Shown: in pieces, positions 54,942 to 63,010 of the stretch
Position numbering within the stretch: the stretch's first letter is position 1
Layout: every line of letters starts with the position of its first letter
Source of the DNA: DATHTK01 sp035463295
Lineage (GTDB): Bacteria > Actinomycetota > Rubrobacteria > Rubrobacterales > Rubrobacteraceae
Length of the DNA: 64,000 nucleotides
Direction of reading: 5' to 3'
Assembly: GCA_035463295.1 (NCBI GenBank)
Contig: DATHTK010000036.1
Span: forward strand, 1 to 64,000
The notes under the pieces: generated by a model
The model's input: the letters and a program-made list of their open reading frames with translations, nothing else
What the model was told of the DNA's origin: nothing
Databases searched by the model: none
Translations under genes and position numbers: made by a program

Positions 54942-55000
54942 TCAGCCGGTCAGAGTAGAGCCGATGTGCTGACAGCCAGTAGGAAAGGAACGCTCTTCCG

Positions 55001-57160
55001 GTGAGCGCCAGCAGCAAACAGAAGAGCGTCGTGTGGCCGGGGGAGCCGTACCCTCTCGGGGCGACCTGGGACGGGCAGGGCGTCAACTTCGCCCTCTTCT
55101 CCGAGAACGCCGAGAAGGTGGAGCTCTGCCTCTTCGACCCCGGGGGGGAGCGAGAGGTCGAGCGCGTCGAGATCCGGGAGCAGACCGACCAGATCTGGCA
55201 CTGCTACCTGCCCTACGGGCGGCTCGGACAGCTCTACGGCTTCCGCGTCTACGGCCACTACGACCCCGCGAGCGGCCACCGCTTCAACCCCAACAAGCTC
55301 CTGCTCGACCCCTACGCCAAGGCCACGGTGGGCGCGGTGGACTGGAGCTACCCGCACTTCGCCTACAGGCTCGGTGCCGAGGAGGAGGACCTCGCCTTCG
55401 ACGAACGGGACAACGCCGCCGGAATGCCCAAGTGCCGGGTCGTGGATACCGCCTTCACCTGGGGCGACGACCGGCCGCCGCGCATCCCCTGGCACGAGAC
55501 CATAATCTACGAGACCCACGTCAAGGGGTTCACGAAGCGGCACCCGGGCGTCCCGCCGGCGCTGCGCGGCACCTACGCCGGCCTCGCCTCGGCCCCGGCC
55601 ATAGAGCACCTGAAGCGGCTTGGGGTGACGGCGGTCGAGCTCATGCCGGTCCACTGCTTCGTCGACGACAAGCACCTCGTCGACCGGGGCTTGAGGAACT
55701 ACTGGGGCTACAACTCCATCGGCTTTTTCGGGCCTGACATGCGCTACTCGGCGACCGGCAGCATTTCCGAGTTCAAGACGATGGTCAAGCGGCTGCACTC
55801 GGCGGGTCTCGAGGTGATCCTGGACGTTGTCTACAACCACACCGCCGAGGGGAACCACCTGGGCCCCACGCTCTCGTTTCGCGGCATAGACAACGCCGCC
55901 TACTACCGGCTCGTCCCCGACGACCCGCGCTACTACATGGACTTCACCGGTACCGGCAACACCCTGAACATGCGCCACCCGCGCGTGTTGCAGCTCATCA
56001 TGGACTCCCTGCGCTACTGGATCCTTGAGATGCACGTCGACGGCTTCCGCTTCGACCTGGCGAGCGCGCTGGCCCGCGAGCTCTACGAGGTCGACCAGCT
56101 CTCGAGCTTCTTCACGATTATCCACCAGGACCCGGTGATCTCTCAGGCGAAACTCATCGCCGAGCCGTGGGACGTGGGCGAGGGGGGCTACCAGGTGGGC
56201 AACTTCCCGGCTGGCTGGGCGGAGTGGAACGGCAAGTACCGCGACGCCGTGCGCGCCTACTGGAAGGGTGAGGGCGGGCGCACGGGCGAGCTGGCCTACC
56301 GGCTCACCGGCTCTAGCGACCTCTACGAGCAGGGCGGGCGCAAGCCCCACGCGAGCATCAACTTCGTTACCGCCCACGATGGCTTCACCCTGCGCGACCT
56401 CGTCTCCTACGACGAGAAGCACAACGAAGCCAACGGCGAGGACAACAACGACGGCGAGAGCCACAACTTGAGCCACAACTTCGGCGTCGAAGGGCCGACC
56501 GACGACCTGAACGTCCGCAGGCTCCGCGCCCGTCAGAGGCGCAACTTCATGGCGACGTTGCTCCTCTCGCAGGGGGTGCCCATGATCCTCTCCGGCGACG
56601 AGCTAGGCCGCACCCAGGCGGGTAACAACAACGCCTACTGCCAGGACAACGAGATCAGCTGGCTCGATTGGAACCTCTCGAGCCCGGACAGGAACTTCCT
56701 CGCCTTCGTACGGCGCATGATCCGGCTGCGCGCGGAGCACCCCGTCTTTCGGCGCCGGCGCTTCTTCCAGGGCCGCGAGCTGAGAGGCGTCAAGGACGTC
56801 ACCTGGCTCACCCCCGATGGTCGCGAGATGACCGACGAGGAGTGGGGCAGCTCGTTCGTCCAGTCCCTGGGCTTCCACATGTCCGGCCTGCTCGAAGGCG
56901 AGTACGACTCGCAGGGCCGCCCCGAGGAGGACGACGACTTTCTCCTGTTCTTCAACGCCAGCGACGACGGACTGAGCTTCCAGATACCGGCGGTCCCCGA
57001 GGACGCCCGGTGGGAGATAGTGATGGACACGAGCTACTACGCCGGACTGAAGGGAAACGGCTTCCTCAAGGCCGGCGACGAGTACGCGCTCAAAGCGCGC
57101 TCGATGGCCGTCCTGATCCACTCCCGACAGTCCCAGTACCTCGATGAGGAGGCCGAGTGA
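55001..57160 (+). CDS. glgX: Glycogen debranching enzyme
   Basis: Hydrolyses alpha-1,6 linkages in glycogen or limit dextrins (isoamylase type). The 719-aa protein shows PGEPYPLGATWDGQGVNFALFS, the CBM48 region, HVKGFTKRHPGVP, Asp352 in GFRFDLASAL and Glu388 in IAEPWDVG. The catalytic His-Asp region is NFVTAHDGFTLRDLVSY, with NNAYCQDNEISWLDW further on. The start is GTG, 59 bases after glgB. The C-terminal GTGA overlap couples it to the treZ remnant. Confidence 0.94.
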   Translation: MSASSKQKSVVWPGEPYPLGATWDGQGVNFALFSENAEKVELCLFDPGGEREVERVEIREQTDQIWHCYLPYGRLGQLYGFRVYGHYDPASGHRFNPNKLLLDPYAKATVGAVDWSYPHFAYRLGAEEEDLAFDERDNAAGMPKCRVVDTAFTWGDDRPPRIPWHETIIYETHVKGFTKRHPGVPPALRGTYAGLASAPAIEHLKRLGVTAVELMPVHCFVDDKHLVDRGLRNYWGYNSIGFFGPDMRYSATGSISEFKTMVKRLHSAGLEVILDVVYNHTAEGNHLGPTLSFRGIDNAAYYRLVPDDPRYYMDFTGTGNTLNMRHPRVLQLIMDSLRYWILEMHVDGFRFDLASALARELYEVDQLSSFFTIIHQDPVISQAKLIAEPWDVGEGGYQVGNFPAGWAEWNGKYRDAVRAYWKGEGGRTGELAYRLTGSSDLYEQGGRKPHASINFVTAHDGFTLRDLVSYDEKHNEANGEDNNDGESHNLSHNFGVEGPTDDLNVRRLRARQRRNFMATLLLSQGVPMILSGDELGRTQAGNNNAYCQDNEISWLDWNLSSPDRNFLAFVRRMIRLRAEHPVFRRRRFFQGRELRGVKDVTWLTPDGREMTDEEWGSSFVQSLGFHMSGLLEGEYDSQGRPEEDDDFLLFFNASDDGLSFQIPAVPEDARWEIVMDTSYYAGLKGNGFLKAGDEYALKARSMAVLIHSRQSQYLDEEAE

Positions 57161-57477
57161 GGTGTCGGCACCGGACGCCCTTCGGCGCCGAGGTGCTTGA
57201 GAACGGAGAGACCCGATTCGCTCTCTGGGCCCCCGCCGCCGGGACGGTCGAAGAGCTCAAGGACCTCGTGCGGAGCGCCCGTGAGCGGGGTCTGACGGTG
57301 CGGTGGAGGCTCGGTGACGGCTCCCTCCTGACGCTCCTCGCGAACCTGGCGTCCGAACCGCTCGGTGGCTTGGGGCGGGCGGAGGGGGATCTCCTCTACG
57401 CGAGCGGGGGCGTAGCGGAGACCGGCGGCGAGCTACCGGGATGGTCGGTGGCGTGGTACCTGCGGGAGGCCGGTTGA
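57157..57477 (+). pseudogene. treZ: Internally deleted malto-oligosyltrehalose trehalohydrolase (treZ remnant, 106 aa)
   Basis: TreZ normally has about 580 aa: CBM48, GH13 barrel, C-terminal beta domain. Here the N-terminal HRTPFGAEVLENGETRFALW, APAAG is followed directly by VEELKDLVRSARERGLTV (a barrel helix segment). Then comes the C-terminal RWRLGDGSLLTLLANLASEP, ending PGWSVAWYLREAG. All catalytic residues of the barrel are gone, yet the frame is intact, start overlaps glgX (GTGA) and stop overlaps treY (TTGA). It is probably inactive as hydrolase; it may persist as a translation-coupling relay or as a glucan-binding stub (inference). Confidence 0.8.
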
Positions 57478-60263
57478 GGGTCCCGCGCGCGACGTACCGG
57501 CTGCAGTTCAACCGGGACTCCACCTTCTCCGACGCGGCGGCAATGATCCCCTACCTGGCGGAGCTCGGCGTGAGCGACCTATACGCCTCGCCGCTCGCGA
57601 GGGCCCGGCCCGGCAGCACGCACGGCTACGACGTCGTGGATCCGAACGCGCTCAACCCGGAGCTCGGGACGCCCGAGGACTTCGACCGGCTGGTGCGGGT
57701 GCTCCATGCTCACGAGATGGGCCTGCTCCTCGACATCGTGCCGAACCACATGGGAATCGGCAGCGATAACGGGTGGTGGCTCGACCTGCTGGAGAACGGG
57801 CCGGCGTCGCCCTACGCCTCCTTCTTTGATGTGGACTGGAGCGCCGGAGGCCGGAGCGAACTCTCCGGCAAGGTGCTGCTCCCGGTGCTGGGCGACCACT
57901 ACCGCACCGTACTCGAGGGCGGCGAGCTCGAGTTGGCCTTCGACGCGGACCGTGGCTCCCTCTCCGCGGGCTACTACGAGCACCGCTTCCCGCTCGACCC
58001 GAAAACGTACCCTTTGGTCCTGGGGGGAGCTGCTTCGGGGGACGCGCCGGAGCTCGACGCTCTTGTACAGGTTCTCCGCGAAGTGCCGGAGCGGGACGAG
58101 GTTGGCCGGCGGGACACCACGGCTCTCAAGGAGCGCCTCGCCCGGCTGTGCGCGCGGTCGTCCGATGTGGCCCGCGCCGTCGAGGAGGGTGTTCAGCGGA
58201 CGAACGACGACTCGGACGCGCTGCATACGCTTCTCGAGGCGCAGGCGTACCGGCTCGCGTACTGGCGGGTAGCGGGCGATGAGATCAACTACCGCCGCTT
58301 CTTCGCCGTCAACGACCTGGCGGGCATCCGGGTCGAGGACGGGAGGGTCTTCGAGGCGTCGCACCGCCTGACCCTGGATCTCGTCGGCCAGAGGAGCGTC
58401 ACCGGTCTGCGCATCGACCACCCGGACGGCCTCTACGACCCGACGGGCTACCTGAAGCGGCTACAGAAGGCCGCAGGAGCGGCGCTGACCGGAGAAACGG
58501 AGGCCACCACTTCTCTGCGAGAGCCTCTCTACGTGCTGGTCGAGAAGATACCGGCGCGTCACGAGCGGCTGAGGGAGGACTGGCCGGTCTCCGGGACCAC
58601 CGGATACGAGTTCATTAACCTCGCGGGCGGCCTCTTCGTGGATCCGGCCGGAGAGGCGGAAATCGACGCAGCGTACCATCGCTTTATCGGGGGGGAGATG
58701 GACTACGAGGGGGTCCTCTACGAACGCAAGATGCTCGTGATGCGCACCGCCCTCGCGAGCGAGCTCGACGCGCTCTCGCGCCTGCTCCTTCGCATCTCCG
58801 ATTACGGGCGCTCCTACGACTTCACCGCAAGTGTGCTGCGCGAGACGCTCTCGGAGGTGGTGGCCCGCTTTTCGGTCTACCGGACCTACGTCACCCCAGG
58901 ATCTGTCTCGGAGACCGACCGGCGTTACGTGGAAGAGGCCGTCTCGCGTGCCAGGGAGGCCACTAGCGCGACCGACAAGGGCGCCTACGACTTCGTCAGC
59001 GACGCCTTGCTCCTAGAGCTGGACGGCCCGGAGGAGTACCGCAACATGGTCCTGCGCTTCGCCATGAAGTTCCAGCAGTACACGGGGCCGGTGATGGCGA
59101 AGGGCACGGAGGACGCCGCTTTCTACGTCTACAACCGGCTGGTCTCACTGAACGAGGTCGGCGGGGAGCCGGACCTATTCGGCGTCTCCGTCCCCGAGTT
59201 CCATCACTCGAACGCCGGGCGCGCGAAGCACCATCCGCACACCATGCTCTCTTCCTCGACGCACGACACCAAGCGCAGCGAGGACGTGCGCGCCCGCGTG
59301 AGCGCGCTCTCGGAGATCCCCGGCGAGTGGCACGACCGGCTCGTGCGTTGGGCGAGCCTGAACGACCCGCACCGGAGCGACGTCGGCGGGGAGCCCACCC
59401 CGAGCCGCAACGACCAGTACCTCCTCTACCAGACGCTGCTCGGCGCCTGGCCGCCCGGAGAGAAAGGACTCGAGGAGTTCCGAGTCCGCATCCGGGCGTA
59501 CATGGAGAAGGCGATCCGGGAGGCTCAGGTACACACGTCCTGGACCGATCCGGACGACGGGTACGAGGCGGCCGTCGCCCGCTTCGTGGACGCTCTGCTC
59601 ACCCCTGACGCCCCCTTTCTGCGCGAGTTCCTGCCGTTCCAGCGCCGCGTCGCCCGCCTCGGCGCCCTCAACTCCCTCTCCCAGACCCTTATCAAGCTCA
59701 CCGCCCCCGGCGTCCCGGATATCTACCAGGGCAACGAGCTCTGGGACTTCAGCCTCGTGGACCCGGACAACCGCCGTCCCGTGGACTTCGGTCTACGCAA
59801 GAACCTCCTCGCGGATCTGGGACGCCTCGATCCCTCCGGCGCGCGCTCCCTGCTCGAAGACGGCGCGTGGCAGGAGGGGCGGCTGAAGCTCTACCTTACC
59901 TGGAAAGCGCTCGCCCTGCGCCGCGCGAGCCCGGATCTCTTCGCGCGCGGCGAGTACGTGCCCCTCGAGACCTCCGGCGAGCACGCGGACCGCCTCGTCG
60001 CCTTCGCCCGCCATCATGAGGGCGAAGCGGCGATCATGGCGGCGCCACGCCTGTTCGCGCGGCTCGTGGAAGCGGATGGTCCACTCCTCCTGCCGGCCCC
60101 CGATGCGTGGAGCGACACCGCCGTGCGCCTCCCCGCAGAGCTGGCCGAGTCGACGTACCGCAACGCTCTCACCGGTGAAAAGGTGGCGACCGGGGAGGCG
60201 TCGTTGCCCGTCCGAGAGCTGCTCCGCAGCTTTCCCGTGGCCCTGCTGAGATCCGATGGCTGA
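57474..60263 (+). CDS. treY: Malto-oligosyltrehalose synthase
   Basis: Converts the reducing-end alpha-1,4 bond of maltodextrin into an alpha,alpha-1,1 bond, the first half of the TreY-TreZ route. The 929-aa protein opens VPRATYRLQFNRDSTFSDA and has DIVPNHMGI, Asp315 in TGLRIDHPDGLYDP, Glu357 in VLVEKIPARHE, TTGYEFINLAGGLFVDP, MAKGTEDAAFYVYNRLVSLNEVGG in pieces and LSQTLIKLTAPGVPDIYQGNELWDFSLVDPDNRRPVD in pieces. TTG, four bases after GGGAGG and overlapping the treZ-remnant stop (TTGA), is chosen over an earlier in-frame codon. It lacks an intact partner TreZ next door. Confidence 0.93.
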   Translation: MRVPRATYRLQFNRDSTFSDAAAMIPYLAELGVSDLYASPLARARPGSTHGYDVVDPNALNPELGTPEDFDRLVRVLHAHEMGLLLDIVPNHMGIGSDNGWWLDLLENGPASPYASFFDVDWSAGGRSELSGKVLLPVLGDHYRTVLEGGELELAFDADRGSLSAGYYEHRFPLDPKTYPLVLGGAASGDAPELDALVQVLREVPERDEVGRRDTTALKERLARLCARSSDVARAVEEGVQRTNDDSDALHTLLEAQAYRLAYWRVAGDEINYRRFFAVNDLAGIRVEDGRVFEASHRLTLDLVGQRSVTGLRIDHPDGLYDPTGYLKRLQKAAGAALTGETEATTSLREPLYVLVEKIPARHERLREDWPVSGTTGYEFINLAGGLFVDPAGEAEIDAAYHRFIGGEMDYEGVLYERKMLVMRTALASELDALSRLLLRISDYGRSYDFTASVLRETLSEVVARFSVYRTYVTPGSVSETDRRYVEEAVSRAREATSATDKGAYDFVSDALLLELDGPEEYRNMVLRFAMKFQQYTGPVMAKGTEDAAFYVYNRLVSLNEVGGEPDLFGVSVPEFHHSNAGRAKHHPHTMLSSSTHDTKRSEDVRARVSALSEIPGEWHDRLVRWASLNDPHRSDVGGEPTPSRNDQYLLYQTLLGAWPPGEKGLEEFRVRIRAYMEKAIREAQVHTSWTDPDDGYEAAVARFVDALLTPDAPFLREFLPFQRRVARLGALNSLSQTLIKLTAPGVPDIYQGNELWDFSLVDPDNRRPVDFGLRKNLLADLGRLDPSGARSLLEDGAWQEGRLKLYLTWKALALRRASPDLFARGEYVPLETSGEHADRLVAFARHHEGEAAIMAAPRLFARLVEADGPLLLPAPDAWSDTAVRLPAELAESTYRNALTGEKVATGEASLPVRELLRSFPVALLRSDG

Positions 60264-61854
60264 CCGGACCAGTTGGTGGCAGAGGGGTGTTATCTACCAG
60301 ATCTACCCGCGGAGCTTCATGGACGCGAGCGGCGACGGCGTGGGGGATCTGAGGGGCATAGCGGACCGGCTCGACTACCTCGAGTGGCTGGGTGTGGAGG
60401 CAGTCTGGATCTCCCCGTTCTACCCGTCCCCCATGGCCGACTTCGGCTACGACATAACGGATCACACCGCCGTACACCCGCTCTTCGGCGACCTGGAGGA
60501 CTTCGACGCACTCGTAGAAGAGGCCCACCGGCTCGGCATCAGGGTGCTCCTCGACTACGTGCCCTGTCACACCTCCGCCGAGCATCCCTGGTTCGTAGAG
60601 TCGCGCTCCGCGCGAGATAATCCCAAGAGGGACTGGTACATCTGGTGCGACCCCGCCCCGGACGGCGGCCCGCCTAACAACTGGGTCGCGATGTTCGGCG
60701 GCGCCGCTTGGACGTTCGATGAGGGGACCGGACAGTACTACAACCACGCCCACCTCGTCGAGCAGCCGGACCTGAACTGGCGCAACCGCGCCGTAAGGGA
60801 AGCGATGCTCGGCGTGATGCGCTTCTGGCTGGAGCGGGGCGTGGACGGCTTCCGGGTCGACGCCCTGAGGCATCTGATCAAGGACGAGAAGTTACGGGAT
60901 AATCCGCCAAACCCCGACTATCGCCCCGGGGACAGGCCCTTCGACGCCCTCCTGCCCGTCTACAACACCGACCGGCCCGAGATCCACGACGCGATCCGCG
61001 AGATGCGCCGGCTCCTCGACGCCTACGGCGACACCACGATGGTCGGGGAACTCTACCTCCCGATAGAGCGGCTCGTCGCCTACTACGGCGAGAACGGCTC
61101 CGGCGTGCACCTGCCCGCGAACTTCCACCTCATCTCCACCCCCTGGAACGCCCGCGAGATCTCGGCCCTTATCGACGCCTACGAGGGCGTCCTGCCGCCC
61201 TGTGCGTGGCCGAACTGGGTTCTGGGTAACCACGACCGCTCCCGCGTCGCAACGCGCGTGGGGACGGCACAGGCGAGGGTCGCGGCGATGCTCCTCCTGA
61301 CGCTGCGCGGGACCCCCACGATCTACTACGGAGACGAGATCGGGATGCACGACGTACGTATTCCGCCGGAGGGGGTACAGGATCCGTTCGAGAAGCAGAC
61401 GCCCGGTCTCGGCTACGGCCGCGACCCCGCCCGCACTCCGATGCAGTGGACCCCGGATAGGAACGCCGGGTTCTGCCCGCCGGCCGCCGACCCCTGGCTC
61501 CCGCTCGCCGACGACTACCGGGCCGTGAATGTCGCCGCCGAGCGCGAAGACCCCACATCCACCCTCACCCTCCACCGCCGCTTGCTGGCGCTGCGCCGCG
61601 CCGAGCCGGCCCTCGCCGTCGGTTCCTACGAGCCCGTGATGGCGGCGGGAGATCTTCTCGCCTACGCTCGCGAACACCACGGTCGCCGCTTCCTCGTCGC
61701 CCTGAACCTCGGCCACGAGCCCCTGTCCTCCGAAGCCCCGGCTTTCGAGGGCCGCGTGGCGCTCTCGACCCGCCTCGATCGCGAGGGCGAAGAGGTGGTG
61801 GGAGGCGTGCTCCGGCTGCGCGGCGACGAGGGGGTCGTTATCGAGGGCGTCTAG
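60256..61854 (+). CDS. GH13 alpha-glucosidase / oligo-1,6-glucosidase-like
   Basis: A 532-aa exo-type GH13 enzyme: WWQRGVIYQIYPRSFMDASGDGVGDL, WISPFYPSPMADFGYDITD, Asp202 in GFRVDALRHL, Glu265 in MVGELYLP, Asp327 in LGNHDRSR and RTPMQWTPDRNAGFC. It most resembles family GH13 alpha-glucosidases acting on maltose, sucrose or isomaltose. The start overlaps the treY end by eight bases. Its final bases overlap the convergent LacI gene by 17. It may recycle short oligosaccharides from GlgX and TreY. Confidence 0.91.
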   Translation: MADRTSWWQRGVIYQIYPRSFMDASGDGVGDLRGIADRLDYLEWLGVEAVWISPFYPSPMADFGYDITDHTAVHPLFGDLEDFDALVEEAHRLGIRVLLDYVPCHTSAEHPWFVESRSARDNPKRDWYIWCDPAPDGGPPNNWVAMFGGAAWTFDEGTGQYYNHAHLVEQPDLNWRNRAVREAMLGVMRFWLERGVDGFRVDALRHLIKDEKLRDNPPNPDYRPGDRPFDALLPVYNTDRPEIHDAIREMRRLLDAYGDTTMVGELYLPIERLVAYYGENGSGVHLPANFHLISTPWNAREISALIDAYEGVLPPCAWPNWVLGNHDRSRVATRVGTAQARVAAMLLLTLRGTPTIYYGDEIGMHDVRIPPEGVQDPFEKQTPGLGYGRDPARTPMQWTPDRNAGFCPPAADPWLPLADDYRAVNVAAEREDPTSTLTLHRRLLALRRAEPALAVGSYEPVMAAGDLLAYAREHHGRRFLVALNLGHEPLSSEAPAFEGRVALSTRLDREGEEVVGGVLRLRGDEGVVIEGV

Positions 61855-62926
61855 CGGGCTTCTTCGACGGCGCCGTCGAGGAGCGCAGGGTCAGGCGTGT
61901 CGGGAGGATCTCCGAGACCGGGTGCCCCTCGCCGCGGAGCTGCGCGAGGAGCATCCGCCCAGCGGAGAGGCCTTTTTCGACGTGGGGCTGGTAGACCGTG
62001 GTGAGGGGCGGGACGCTGCGGGCAGCCTCGGGGACGTCGTCGAAGCCGGTTATGGAGAGGTCTCCGGGGACCGAGAGGTTCATGCTCCTGGCGGCCTCCA
62101 TCACACCGAACGCGAGCTGGTCGCTGAACGCGAGGATCGCACTCGGACGCGGCTCCCGTGAGAGAAGGGCCTCCGCCGCCTCCCGACCTCTCTCCGGCGC
62201 GTTTCCGGCACACTCGTAGACGGGCACGTCCGCCCAGTCGAGCCCCGTCGCCTCGACGGCGGCAGCGAACCCCCGCAGACGATCCCGGCTCACCGGGTAC
62301 GCAGCGTCTCTTTGCCGCTCCAGACCGGCGATTCCGTCGACCAGCCGCGGAGAAAGCGCGAACGTCACAATGCCCAACCGCCGGTGCCCGAGCCCGACGA
62401 GGTGCTCCGCGACGGCCCGCGCGGCGCCCTCGTCGTCGATGCCGACGTACGGTACGCCCTCGCGCCGGGGCTGGTCCGCGACCACTACCGGTAGCCGGCG
62501 CCCGAGCGCCGCCCCCACGAGCGGGTCCTCCTCGGCCATCGAGTAGACGACGAACCCGTCCACGACCGCCCCGGAGATGACCGCCGGGTCGCGCTCCTCC
62601 CCCGGCGCCCCGGAGAGCAACAGCAGCCCGAGCCCCACCTCTTCCGTCGCTACCGATAGCCCCTGCAAGAAGAGCACCTCGGCCGGATCGGCGAACGCGT
62701 GCGAGAGCCGGTCCTCGTACAGCACCCCGATAGCCCCCGCCCGCCGGCGCCTGAGCCCCCGCGCCAGCGGGTCCGGACCCGGGTAGCCCATCCGTCGCGC
62801 CGTCTCCAATACCCGCTCCCGTAACGCCGCCGAGAGCTGGTCCGGACGGTTGTACGCGTTCGATACCGTCCCAACCGAAACGCCAAGCTCCTCCGCGACC
62901 TGCGTCAACGTGGCCCTCCGGCTCAC
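61838..62926 (-). CDS. LacI-family transcriptional regulator
   Basis: An N-terminal helix-turn-helix with hinge: RATLTQVAEELGVSVGTVSNAYNRPDQLSAALRERVLE in parts; then a periplasmic-binding-like effector domain including AIGVLYEDRLSHAFADP, VDGFVVYSMAEEDPL, PYVGIDDEGAARAVAEHLVGLGHRRLGIV in pieces and SITGFDDVPEAARSVPPLTTVYQP in pieces. The GTG with GAGGAGG about eight bases upstream is chosen over a GTG/ATG ten codons earlier. Its 3' end overlaps the glucosidase gene. A TCTGAAACGTTTCAGA operator lies upstream, shared with the divergent MFS gene; its effector is probably a sugar. Confidence 0.92.
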   Translation of the reverse strand: MSRRATLTQVAEELGVSVGTVSNAYNRPDQLSAALRERVLETARRMGYPGPDPLARGLRRRRAGAIGVLYEDRLSHAFADPAEVLFLQGLSVATEEVGLGLLLLSGAPGEERDPAVISGAVVDGFVVYSMAEEDPLVGAALGRRLPVVVADQPRREGVPYVGIDDEGAARAVAEHLVGLGHRRLGIVTFALSPRLVDGIAGLERQRDAAYPVSRDRLRGFAAAVEATGLDWADVPVYECAGNAPERGREAAEALLSREPRPSAILAFSDQLAFGVMEAARSMNLSVPGDLSITGFDDVPEAARSVPPLTTVYQPHVEKGLSAGRMLLAQLRGEGHPVSEILPTRLTLRSSTAPSKKPARRPR

Positions 62927-62988
62927 AGTACCACCCTCCTCAGGGTTGACACCCACAGCCTAAATGATACCCTCCCCTAACGTGTTTA

Positions 62989-63004
62989 TCTGAAACGTTT
63001 CAGA
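62989..63004. promoter_or_regulatory. Perfect 16-bp palindrome, probable LacI-family operator
   Basis: TCTGAAACGTTTCAGA is self-complementary with the central CG step that LacI-family regulators bend. It lies 63 bases from the lacI-type start and only six bases before the MFS start codon, overlapping the MFS ribosome-site region. Binding should repress both genes. Confidence 0.75.
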
Positions 63005-63010
63005 AAGGCG

